Shown: positions 22,065 to 27,998 of the stretch, in pieces
Numbering within the stretch: the first letter of the stretch is position 1
How the letters are laid out: each line of letters begins with the position of its first letter
IMG/VR virus record: IMGVR_UViG_3300046028_001801
Span: 1-33,618 of that record
Reading direction: 5' to 3' (one strand)
DNA from: a virus
Length of the DNA: 33,618 bases
Position numbers and translations under genes: made by a program
The notes under the pieces: model-generated
What the model was told of the DNA's origin: nothing
Seen by the model: the letters and a program-made list of their open reading frames with translations, nothing else
The model's database searches: none

Positions 22065-22288
22065 ACCGTCTCCATTTCGTCAAAATAATCATGCTCAACA
22101 ATACCGTGATTAAGGCATACATTGACAAAATTGTCCGCCAGTTCTTTATTTGCGCTGATAGCATCAACAAGCATTTGTTCAATGTCGCCTCTATCTTCGA
22201 TGTCTATATCTTGCTCGTGCCATTCAAAATTATCTGTAAGGCGTGCAATACAAGCGTAAACCCAGTTTTCTAATTTAACATTTTTCAT
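22061..22288 (-). CDS. Acidic helical small protein (75 aa)
   Basis: MKNVKLENWVYACIARLTDN followed by an acidic segment (EWHEQDIDIEDRGDIEQMLV) and ending DYFDEMETV. Starts 2 nt after the stop of the upstream gene and ends with the 20-nt coupling element. The WVYACIARLTDNFEWHE pattern is common in small phage proteins of unknown function. Confidence 0.65.
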   Translation of the reverse strand: MKNVKLENWVYACIARLTDNFEWHEQDIDIEDRGDIEQMLVDAISANKELADNFVNVCLNHGIVEHDYFDEMETV

Positions 22289-22290
22289 TT

Positions 22291-22467
22291 TTAAACCCTC
22301 TTAAATTGTTTATAGAGATAAGTTAGAACCGCTTGTCCGTCCTCTACCATTTCTTTATCGGACTCGTAACAATCGTTTGACGGTTCCATATTTTGTAAAT
22401 AGTAGCCACAAAGCACGGACAACATATTTAAATCGCTTAATTGCTCTTTAGTAATTTCGATTAGCAT
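22291..22467 (-). CDS. Small hypothetical protein (58 aa)
   Basis: Strong SD (GAGGAGAGCGTAAA) inside the upstream gene, 7-nt overlap with it. Sequence MLIEITKEQLSDLNMLSVLC, then a helical acidic middle (YESDKEMVEDGQAV) and a basic C terminus (YKQFKRV). Unknown function. Confidence 0.6.
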   Translation of the reverse strand: MLIEITKEQLSDLNMLSVLCGYYLQNMEPSNDCYESDKEMVEDGQAVLTYLYKQFKRV

Positions 22468-22634
22468 TTTACGCTCTCCTCATATTCTTCGATTGATTCG
22501 GCTTCAATCTCGTAGACTGTCATCTGGTCGGCTTCGTCCAGTTCCATTGTGTTGGCTAAATTAATTGCAACACTTTCCGTGTCGGCTTCAATGGTATAAA
22601 TAACCTCAATAGTCTTTTTAACAATATATTCCAT
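22461..22634 (-). CDS. Acidic small protein (57 aa)
   Basis: MEYIVKKTIEVIYTIEADTE followed by a helical, Glu-rich end (YEIEAESIEEYEES). The 'VIYTIEADTESVAINLAN' pattern alternates strands and helices and is typical of small phage proteins. It starts 2 nt after the upstream stop. Confidence 0.6.
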   Translation of the reverse strand: MEYIVKKTIEVIYTIEADTESVAINLANTMELDEADQMTVYEIEAESIEEYEESVKC

Positions 22635-22636
22635 GA

Positions 22637-22879
22637 TTAAATTGTCTCCTCGATGTGATAGTTATGCCCTAGCGTGTCATAAATTTCAACGCTTAACCGT
22701 CCGTCCGTCATATTGTCATAGCCTACAAAGCCGTAGCGTAGAAGATAAGTGAGCGTGGCATCGTTAGAGTCTACACAGTCAAGGCAATCAATTTCATATT
22801 CTATTAACTCTTTTATCCATTCTTCCCTAGTGCGCTCAACTCTGTTAGATTCAAAATCAACTCGTATTAATTTTTGCAT
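22637..22879 (-). CDS. Small hypothetical protein (80 aa)
   Basis: MQKLIRVDFESNRVERTREE, then a helix and an acidic, Cys-containing stretch (IDCLDCVDSNDATLTYLLRY), ending in a beta-like LSVEIYDTLGHNYHIEE. AAGGG lies before the start. It follows two short hairpins at 22915-22957. Function unknown. Confidence 0.65.
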   Translation of the reverse strand: MQKLIRVDFESNRVERTREEWIKELIEYEIDCLDCVDSNDATLTYLLRYGFVGYDNMTDGRLSVEIYDTLGHNYHIEETI

Positions 22880-22914
22880 GATGTAACCCTTCGATTAGTT
22901 TAGATTAGTGTATT

Positions 22915-22957
22915 GGCTAAAATTAGCCCTATAGCGTCCCTCAACAGAGACGCTATA
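22915..22957 (-). other. Two adjacent hairpins in a leftward intergenic gap
   Basis: TATAGCGTC (22930-22938) pairs with GACGCTATA (22949-22957), nine bp, and GGCTA (22915-22919) pairs with TAGCC (22924-22928). There is no U run of terminator type. They separate the 32-aa membrane gene from the 80-aa gene and could be mRNA processing, attenuation or stability elements. Confidence 0.45.
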
Positions 22958-22968
22958 AGATAACTCTA

Positions 22969-23067
22969 TTAATACCAACCCTTTGCGTATATCCATATCC
23001 CTGCCAAGGCTAGCCCCATTAAAACGCTAAAGATTGCGCCTAGTATGTAATCAATGTATGGCTTCAT
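22969..23067 (-). CDS. 32-residue single-TM microprotein
   Basis: MKPYIDYILGAIFSVLMGLA is followed by LAGIWIYAKGWY: one long membrane helix from about residue 5 to 27 with a short positively charged C-terminal end. ATGA overlap with the 23064-23231 gene supports that it is translated. No homologue recognised. Confidence 0.55.
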   Translation of the reverse strand: MKPYIDYILGAIFSVLMGLALAGIWIYAKGWY

Positions 23068-23231
23068 TGTGTGACCTCGTCCGTAGGCTCTAACGCTCTT
23101 GCATATTTATCTGTTACATCGGGATATAACTCGTTAAATGCGTCCCAAAACTGAAATGAATAGTCATCTCTATTTGCGCCTGTGCTTATTGCGTGCGCTA
23201 TGATTGCGTCAAAATCAATAGTTAATATCAT
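23064..23231 (-). CDS. Small acidic hypothetical protein (55 aa)
   Basis: I take the ATG at 23231 (MILTIDFDAIIAHAISTG), because GGAAGG lies 6 nt upstream; a longer frame begins at GTG 23267 inside the previous gene. The body reads FQFWDAFNELYPDVTDKYAR and ends EPTDEVTQ, the same last four residues (EVTQ) as the 112-aa protein at 23449. Unknown function. Confidence 0.6.
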   Translation of the reverse strand: MILTIDFDAIIAHAISTGANRDDYSFQFWDAFNELYPDVTDKYARALEPTDEVTQ

Positions 23232-23233
23232 GG

Positions 23234-23452
23234 TTAGCCTTCCATATCGTTTAGGTTGATATACCAAGATGAGGGGATTGCTTGCATGGGCTTATAGTAG
23301 TTATTGCCTTGGTTCTCGAAAGTAATTTCACCGATTGAAAATGTTTTCCCTGTGCTAAACGGTAAGTAGAGCGTGAACACCTTACCGTTGAGCGAATCAC
23401 GGATTAGGGTTTTTTGTGCGGTGTTGCGCTTTGATGTGCGGTATTTTTTCAT
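23234..23452 (-). CDS. Small basic hypothetical protein (72 aa)
   Basis: The basic N terminus (MKKYRTSKRNTAQKTLIRDS) and a beta-rich remainder (GKVFTLYLPFSTGKTFSIGE) differ from the acidic neighbours. ATGA overlap with the 112-aa gene. It may bind nucleic acid through the basic end; no domain recognised. Confidence 0.6.
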   Translation of the reverse strand: MKKYRTSKRNTAQKTLIRDSLNGKVFTLYLPFSTGKTFSIGEITFENQGNNYYKPMQAIPSSWYINLNDMEG

Positions 23453-23787
23453 TGTGTAACCTCATCGTGGTTAGTTTCCCAATTTGTCATATACTCATCG
23501 GCATACCATTCGGCAACAAACCAAACAACGGCATTTTTAAATTGAGTGGCGCTATCGAGATTTTTAACGATGTAATCGGGCATTTCGCCAGTCATCTCTT
23601 TGTATTCGCTTATTATGTCGTGTAACTCATCTGCGAACACATCATATATGGCGGTTGTCTCGTTGTAATAAACAAGACCGCATACGCCATTTTGACAACC
23701 CGAATGGTTGATATTTTCCCAATCGGGATGCTCATAAGTATCTAGCATCCATTGTTTAAAAGTATTGTATTTTGTGTAATCGCTCAT
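23449..23787 (-). CDS. Phage hypothetical protein (112 aa), largest in the microprotein operon
   Basis: 112 aa, SD AAGGAAAACACAA. Motifs: TFKQWMLDTYEHPDWENINH, SGCQNGVCGLVYYNETTAIY, then a helical half ending FVAEWYADEYMTN. Two Cys (residues ~31 and 36) in GCQNGVCG might coordinate a metal. Proteins with an N-terminal W-x-x-D-x-Y and a terminal 'AEWYADE' helix occur in many environmental phages, without assigned function. It is preceded by a GNRA-loop hairpin and followed by coupled genes. Confidence 0.7.
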   Translation of the reverse strand: MSDYTKYNTFKQWMLDTYEHPDWENINHSGCQNGVCGLVYYNETTAIYDVFADELHDIISEYKEMTGEMPDYIVKNLDSATQFKNAVVWFVAEWYADEYMTNWETNHDEVTQ

Positions 23788-23817
23788 TTTGTGTTTTCCT
23801 TAGTTTAGTGAATTAGT

Positions 23818-23833
23818 GAGGGCTTTCGCCCTC
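23818..23833 (-). other. Hairpin with GNRA tetraloop between two leftward genes
   Basis: GAGGGC (23818-23823) and GCCCTC (23828-23833) form a 6-bp GC-rich stem; in the leftward transcript the loop is GAAA, a stable GNRA tetraloop. No U run follows on that strand, so it is more likely a stability or processing element than a terminator. Confidence 0.55.
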
Positions 23834-23838
23834 TTTGG

Positions 23839-23979
23839 TTAGAATTCTGTTAGTAGTAGCGCAATTACTAGCGCATCATTTTTAGATTGCAAGGCACGAA
23901 CTATTAAATCATTCTCAAGCGCCAATTCTGGCGCAACACTTAATTGCTCGCACTTTGCTATAAATTGTGATTGTGTCAT
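23839..23979 (-). CDS. Small hypothetical protein (46 aa)
   Basis: SD AAAGGATAAACAAA before ATG. MTQSQFIAKCEQLSVAPELA, then a helix ending VIALLLTEF. Short, helical, unknown function. Confidence 0.55.
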   Translation of the reverse strand: MTQSQFIAKCEQLSVAPELALENDLIVRALQSKNDALVIALLLTEF

Positions 23980-23991
23980 TTTGTTTATCCT

Positions 23992-24183
23992 TTAGTTGAG
24001 TTTAGTTAGTATGTTTAAATCTCTTATTGCTTTGTGTGCATGGCTTACTGTGTGCGATATGTAATCGTATCTGATACGCTCTTTATCTAAGTCTTTAATG
24101 CAATCTGTTAAGTCCTCTATCAAGTCCTGTAGATATAACAATCTGCCTTTTTCGCTCATTTTGTTTAGGTCAATATCAATCAT
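23992..24183 (-). CDS. Small coiled helical protein (63 aa)
   Basis: MIDIDLNKMSEKGRLLYLQD continues into a charged helix (LIEDLTDCIKDLDKERIRYD) and a second helix (SHTVSHAHKAIRDLNILTKL). Probably a helical hairpin. GGAATCT lies before the start. Unknown function. Confidence 0.6.
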   Translation of the reverse strand: MIDIDLNKMSEKGRLLYLQDLIEDLTDCIKDLDKERIRYDYISHTVSHAHKAIRDLNILTKLN

Positions 24184-24208
24184 TTTTAGATTCCTTTAAT
24201 TTAGTTAA

Positions 24209-24373
24209 TTACCAAGAAATAAAATCTTCGTGTTGTCTTTCAAATATTGCTAACGCTTGCTCAATTGCCATTTGCTCTGTAATGCCTTTTTCAAGATACG
24301 GTGAATAGTCAATTGACACGGTTTTATATCCATCTTTAGATAAATACCTTTCTTGTGTGATGTATGTTGTCAT
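24209..24373 (-). CDS. First gene of the leftward microprotein operon (54 aa)
   Basis: SD AAAGGAAAACAAC before ATG. MTTYITQERYLSKDGYKTVS then SPYLEKGITEQMAIEQALAI and a terminal Trp. Probably small alpha/beta. Promoters for this operon must lie in the iteron-rich region just upstream; a weak minus-strand pair (TTCAAC at 24607-24602 and TATATA at 24585-24580, 16-nt spacer) is a candidate only. Confidence 0.6.
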   Translation of the reverse strand: MTTYITQERYLSKDGYKTVSIDYSPYLEKGITEQMAIEQALAIFERQHEDFISW

Positions 24374-24993
24374 GTTGTTTTCCTTTGTTTAATTAATTAC
24401 TACACCTTGATTTGAACATAGGTAGATTTTAAACGCAACGGATTTCGTTACATTTATGCAAATAAATGCAAAATAATTATTTGAGGATTGTCCACGGTGG
24501 ATAAGATGTGGGCTATTTGTGGATGATGCGTAATCGTGTGAGAACCTTGCACGGCTTGAGAGTGGATATTGTGGATAGTTATATATACCTTATTCTATGA
24601 AGTTGAATAGTATATAAATAAGTATAATGACCTGTAGAGTTACGACGGCTGAAAATGGACTTGTCCACTTGTCCACTTGACCCACGCTTACCCCATGCCT
24701 TTTGTCCCCCGCTTTTTCCTTTCCCCTTGATGTGGGTAATGTGGACACCTAGAAAACAATAACCCATGTTGTCCACAATGTAACGGCTAACGGCTAGTAA
24801 CTGGCGGTTAAATTCTACTTGTCCGCATTGTCCAAGTAGCCCACGGCTTACAGTTGTTAGCAAGCACTTACTAGCAGAGGGCAAAAACTTTTAGCATGGG
24901 GGGGGTAGGTCCGAGCCGAACGGCCCTATGGCGGCGGAGCGTTTGCCCAAACTTTTTATTTTTTTTATAAAAAATCTATGCTAATATTCCACT
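24374..24993. other. Iteron-rich intergenic region, candidate replication origin (and possibly packaging site)
   Basis: 620 nt with no credible gene. About ten copies of a TTGTCCAC / GTGGATAA-type octamer occur on both strands: 24488, 24497, 24518, 24562, 24570, 24661, 24669, 24740, 24769, plus variants at 24819 and 24829. The best single matches to the DnaA box TTATCCACA are TGTGGATAG (24570-24578) and TTGTCCACA (24769-24777), each 8 of 9. Other elements: a palindromic pair TTGTCCACGGTGGATAA (24488-24504), a tandem ACGGCTAACGGCTA (24784-24797), a direct repeat ATGCAAATAA/ATGCAAAATAA (24456-24476), an AT-rich stretch around 24580-24630 and a G8 run (24898-24905) before a GC-rich block. It separates the leftward microprotein operon from terS. 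Confidence 0.65.
24943..24987 (+). promoter_or_regulatory. Late-operon promoter region upstream of terS
   Basis: TTGCCC (24943-24948) and TATAAA (24966-24971) have 17-nt spacing. A second, extended -10 (TGCTAATAT, 24979-24987) would start transcription at or next to the terS ATG at 24994, giving a leaderless message; no SD is present in either case. Which is used cannot be settled by reading. Confidence 0.5.
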
Positions 24994-25464
24994 ATGTTTG
25001 ATAACTTTCATTCCTATGTGTATGAGCCACGCAAGCTAGAAGCTACCGAGGCTAGATTGCAACGCATCTACGATGCTGCCAAGTTAGGACTCAAAGGCGA
25101 CACACTTGCCCTCGCTGCTGGGATGCGCCCTACCGAATACCGACAGCTCACGCAACTAGATCCCATTGCCGAATATGCTGAACAAAAAGGCAAAGCCGAT
25201 GGCGAGATGGAGTTATCAGCGATACTGCACAAAGCCGCTGCTGATGGCGACGCTAAAGCTGCGCTAGAAATTCTCAAGCACACCCACGGTTGGGTAGCTA
25301 AACAACAACTGTCGATAGATGTTGAGCAGCGCATCTCGATCACAGCCGCACTCGAACAAGCGCAACACCGCGTGATCGAAGGCGTGTTCAAACAAGTGGA
25401 TGATCAAACCAACGATGCCGAAATGCTCCACGTGAAACCTCAACTCAAACAAAAGGTAGCGTAA
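24994..25464 (+). CDS. terS: Terminase small subunit (DNA recognition)
   Basis: 156 aa. The N-terminal half is a helix-turn-helix-type domain (RIYDAAKLGLKGDTLALAAG, MRPTEYRQLTQLDP), followed by helices for oligomerisation (KADGEMELSAILHKAAADGD) and the conserved ALEILKHTHGWV block of small terminase-like proteins. It recognises the packaging site in concatemeric DNA and hands it to the large subunit two genes downstream. It starts right after the iteron-rich region, where the packaging site could lie. No SD precedes the ATG. Confidence 0.82.
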   Translation: MFDNFHSYVYEPRKLEATEARLQRIYDAAKLGLKGDTLALAAGMRPTEYRQLTQLDPIAEYAEQKGKADGEMELSAILHKAAADGDAKAALEILKHTHGWVAKQQLSIDVEQRISITAALEQAQHRVIEGVFKQVDDQTNDAEMLHVKPQLKQKVA

Positions 25465-25465
25465 T

Positions 25466-25879
25466 ATGCCAGGACTAAGCAAAGGTTTTCCTACAGGTGT
25501 TTATGGTATAGGCGTTAGAGAAACGCTTTACCCAGGCGAAGAAGATTACTTTAAAACCAATCCTCATGTTGCAGGGATGGCTGCGGATGACGACAAAATC
25601 ATTATGAACCCGTACAGCAAGTTAAAAGATAACGAACGACAAGCGGTAATGATGAACGAAGCGGCGCGAGTTCACATGAGGACTAAACTAATTGAACCAC
25701 CTAACTATGATTTGACGCCTGAACAAACCACGGCGTTTAAGGAATATTCGCAAGATCCTAACGATATTAGGCAGACTATTGCCGCACGTATACTGTCAGG
25801 CGATCCATCGGCGTTACAACCTACCCCCGCACAAACTGAATATGTAACTAAATTACGTCAGTTTATGGGCGTAAAGTAA
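25466..25879 (+). CDS. Hypothetical protein between the terminase genes (137 aa)
   Basis: Starts 1 nt after the terS stop. The motif PGEEDYFKTNPHVAGMAADD with KIIMNPYSKLKDNERQAVMM is strongly reminiscent of a protein found between terS and terL in many P22-like environmental phages; its role is unknown. The C terminus is helical (DIRQTIAARILSGDPSALQP, QTEYVTKLRQFMG). It may be a packaging accessory or a structural component; no catalytic motif is visible. Confidence 0.7.
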   Translation: MPGLSKGFPTGVYGIGVRETLYPGEEDYFKTNPHVAGMAADDDKIIMNPYSKLKDNERQAVMMNEAARVHMRTKLIEPPNYDLTPEQTTAFKEYSQDPNDIRQTIAARILSGDPSALQPTPAQTEYVTKLRQFMGVK

Positions 25880-27406
25880 ATGCAATCCACCATCTACTCA
25901 GCGCAAGACGAACAAGAGTTAATGTCACGCCTGTGGAGTCCTGCAATTAAGGACAACCCACTAGCGTTTGTGATGTATTGTTATCCGTGGGCGCAACAAG
26001 GCACGCCGCTGAAGAATTTCACAGGGCCACGCAAGTGGCAACGTGAGATCTTACTGGACATAGCCGAACATATTAAGCAAAACCAAGGCAAGCTGGACTT
26101 TGATGTATTGCGAGAAGCAGTAGCGTCTGGGCGTGGAATTGGTAAGTCAGCGCTAGTGTCATGGCTAGAGCATTGGATGTTATCCACCAGAATAGGCGCA
26201 ACCGTCATCGTGTCGGCTAACTCGGAATCGCAGCTGCGCTCAGTCACCTGGGCGGAGATAACTAAGTGGCTCAGTATGTCTATCAACAGCCATTGGTTTG
26301 AGGTATCAGCCACTAGAGTGATGCCAGCCAAATGGTTGACTGAGCTAGTTGAGCGGGATTTGAAAAAAGGCACACGGTATTGGGGTGTTGAAGGACGACT
26401 GTGGTCGGCGGAGAATCCTGATGCTTACGCAGGGGTTCACAACTACGACGGGGTAATGGTTATATTCGATGAGGCAAGTGGTATCGACGACAGCATCTGG
26501 GCGGTGACAAGCGGGTTCTTCACGGAGAACACGCCCAACAGGTTTTGGATGGCGTTTAGCAACCCACGACGCAACAGCGGGTATTTCTATGAAGCGTTCC
26601 ACTCCAAGCGGGAGTTTTGGAAAAACCGCAACATTGACTCACGCCAAGTCGAAGGTACAGACAAGAACGTCTATGAACAAATCATTGCTGAGTACGGTTC
26701 GGACTCGGTGCAAGCCCACGTCGAAGTGTACGGCCTGTTCCCGAACGCGTCCGATGATCAGTTCATTAGCGTCAACACAGTCGAAGAAGCTATGCAACGG
26801 GAGAAGTACAAGGATAATACTGCGCCCATCATCATTGGGGTTGACCCTGCACGGTTTGGTTCGGACTCAACCGTCATCGCTGTCAGACAAGGGCGGGATG
26901 TAATAGCTATTAAGCGGCACAAAGGTGACGATACAATGGAAACAGTTGGGCGGGTGATCGAGGCCATCGAAGAATATCAGCCAACGCTAGTCAACATCGA
27001 CGAAGGTGGGCTAGGAGCTGGGGTAGTGGACAGACTGAAAGAGCAACGCTATAAGATCAAAGGTGTTAACTTCGGGAACAAAGCAAAAAACAGTATGATG
27101 TATGGTAACAAACGGGCGGAGATGTGGGGCGATATGCGGGAATGGCTCAAGTCAGCTAGCGTGCCTACGGATCGGTACTTGAAAAGTGATCTAATCTCGC
27201 CCATGATGAAGCCTGATAGCAAGGGGAGCATATTCTTGGAATCAAAGAAGGATATGAGATCAAGAGGACTGGCGTCACCAGACGCAGCCGACGCTATTGC
27301 ATTGACTTTCGCTTTTCCTGTTGCAAATCGCGAATACAAGGGTATAATCCGAAAGAATACGTACCAAAATCAAGGTGCAGTCTCTAACTCTTGGATGGGA
27401 AGCTAG
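25880..27406 (+). CDS. terL: Terminase large subunit: packaging ATPase and nuclease
   Basis: 508 aa. ATPase: Walker A-like SGRGIGKSA (83-91), Walker B plus catalytic Glu in VMVIFDEASG (192-201), coupling motif near FWMAFSNPRRNSG. Nuclease (RNase H fold): IIIGVDPARFGSDST with Asp322, VNIDEGGLGAGVVD with Asp374, and a third acidic cluster SPDAADAIALTFAF near the C terminus. The enzyme translocates DNA into the procapsid through the portal and cuts the concatemer. The order terS - small gene - terL - portal is standard. The start is immediately after the preceding stop (no gap), and the next gene follows immediately. Confidence 0.95.
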   Translation: MQSTIYSAQDEQELMSRLWSPAIKDNPLAFVMYCYPWAQQGTPLKNFTGPRKWQREILLDIAEHIKQNQGKLDFDVLREAVASGRGIGKSALVSWLEHWMLSTRIGATVIVSANSESQLRSVTWAEITKWLSMSINSHWFEVSATRVMPAKWLTELVERDLKKGTRYWGVEGRLWSAENPDAYAGVHNYDGVMVIFDEASGIDDSIWAVTSGFFTENTPNRFWMAFSNPRRNSGYFYEAFHSKREFWKNRNIDSRQVEGTDKNVYEQIIAEYGSDSVQAHVEVYGLFPNASDDQFISVNTVEEAMQREKYKDNTAPIIIGVDPARFGSDSTVIAVRQGRDVIAIKRHKGDDTMETVGRVIEAIEEYQPTLVNIDEGGLGAGVVDRLKEQRYKIKGVNFGNKAKNSMMYGNKRAEMWGDMREWLKSASVPTDRYLKSDLISPMMKPDSKGSIFLESKKDMRSRGLASPDAADAIALTFAFPVANREYKGIIRKNTYQNQGAVSNSWMGS

Positions 27407-27682
27407 ATGGCTACTAAACAAAGCAAACCGATACCGCGCACGACCACGGGTAAGGGTAAGAACTATAACCCAACGGATAAGGGTGCAGGGATGACCGCCA
27501 AAGGGCGCGCCGAGTACAATGCAAAAAACAACAGTAATTTGAAAGCTCCTGCACCGAATCCGAAAACAAAAGCAGATGCTGGTAGAAAAGCATCGTTTTG
27601 TGCCAGAATGTCGGGTGTAGTTAAACACGCTAAAGGCGATGCACCGCGCGCTAAAGCGGCCCTTAAAAGTTGGAACTGTTAA
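27407..27682 (+). CDS. DUF6321-like basic protein with SFCARMSG motif (91 aa)
   Basis: Starts at the terL stop without spacer. The pattern MTAKGRAEYNAKNNSNLKAP, KTKADAGRKASFCARMSG and terminal ALKSWNC is a well conserved phage protein type (often labelled DUF6321) with two Cys near the end. Very Lys/Arg-rich: likely binds DNA or another acidic partner. It is the first of three small basic proteins before the portal gene. Biochemical function is unknown to me. Confidence 0.75.
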   Translation: MATKQSKPIPRTTTGKGKNYNPTDKGAGMTAKGRAEYNAKNNSNLKAPAPNPKTKADAGRKASFCARMSGVVKHAKGDAPRAKAALKSWNC

Positions 27683-27693
27683 AGGAGAATTAA

Positions 27694-27846
27694 ATGGCAA
27701 CTAAACCTGGACTATATGCTAATATTCTAGCTAAACGTGCAAGAATAGAAGCAGGATCTAAAGAAAAAATGCGTAAAGTGGGGGCAAAAGGTGCGCCAAC
27801 TGCCAAAGATTTTAAAGATTCAGCTAAAACTGCAAAGAAAAAATAA
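27694..27846 (+). CDS. Small lysine-rich phage protein (50 aa)
   Basis: SD AAAGGAGAATTAA before ATG. Sequence pattern KPGLYANILAKRARIEAGSK, then EKMRKVGAKGAPTAKDFKDS and a Lys-rich tail. This layout ('GLYANI.AKR.RI.AGS.EKMR..G..GAPTA..F') is common in small proteins next to phage terminase/portal genes; function unknown. Confidence 0.75.
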   Translation: MATKPGLYANILAKRARIEAGSKEKMRKVGAKGAPTAKDFKDSAKTAKKK

Positions 27847-27848
27847 TC

Positions 27849-27998
27849 ATGCCGTTAAAAAAATCAGCTAGTCCTAAAGCATTTCGAGAAAATGTTAAAG
27901 CCGAAGTAAAAGCAGGTAAACCTGTCAAACAAGCGGTGGCAATAGCGTATGCTATGAAGCGTAGCGCAGCTAAACCAGCAGGCAAAATGAAAAAATAA
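27849..27998 (+). CDS. Small lysine-rich phage protein (49 aa)
   Basis: MPLKKSASPKAFRENVKAEV, then KAGKPVKQAVAIAYAMKRSA and a Lys-rich end. The 'NVK.E...GKP.KQAVAIAY..KR' motif recurs in many phages. The stop and portal start overlap as TAATG. Function unknown; the charge suggests nucleic acid or portal/terminase association. Confidence 0.75.
   Translation: MPLKKSASPKAFRENVKAEVKAGKPVKQAVAIAYAMKRSAAKPAGKMKK

Noticed and set aside
24488-24839. CRISPR array
   Set aside because: The octamers are too short, irregularly spaced and on both strands; no uniform repeats and spacers and no cas genes.
24579-24884. Minus-strand ORF of 101 codons in the intergenic iteron region
   Set aside because: Composition is Gly/Ser/Arg-rich and it reads straight through the iterons and hairpins; no SD, no recognisable fold. 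The repeats explain the sequence better.
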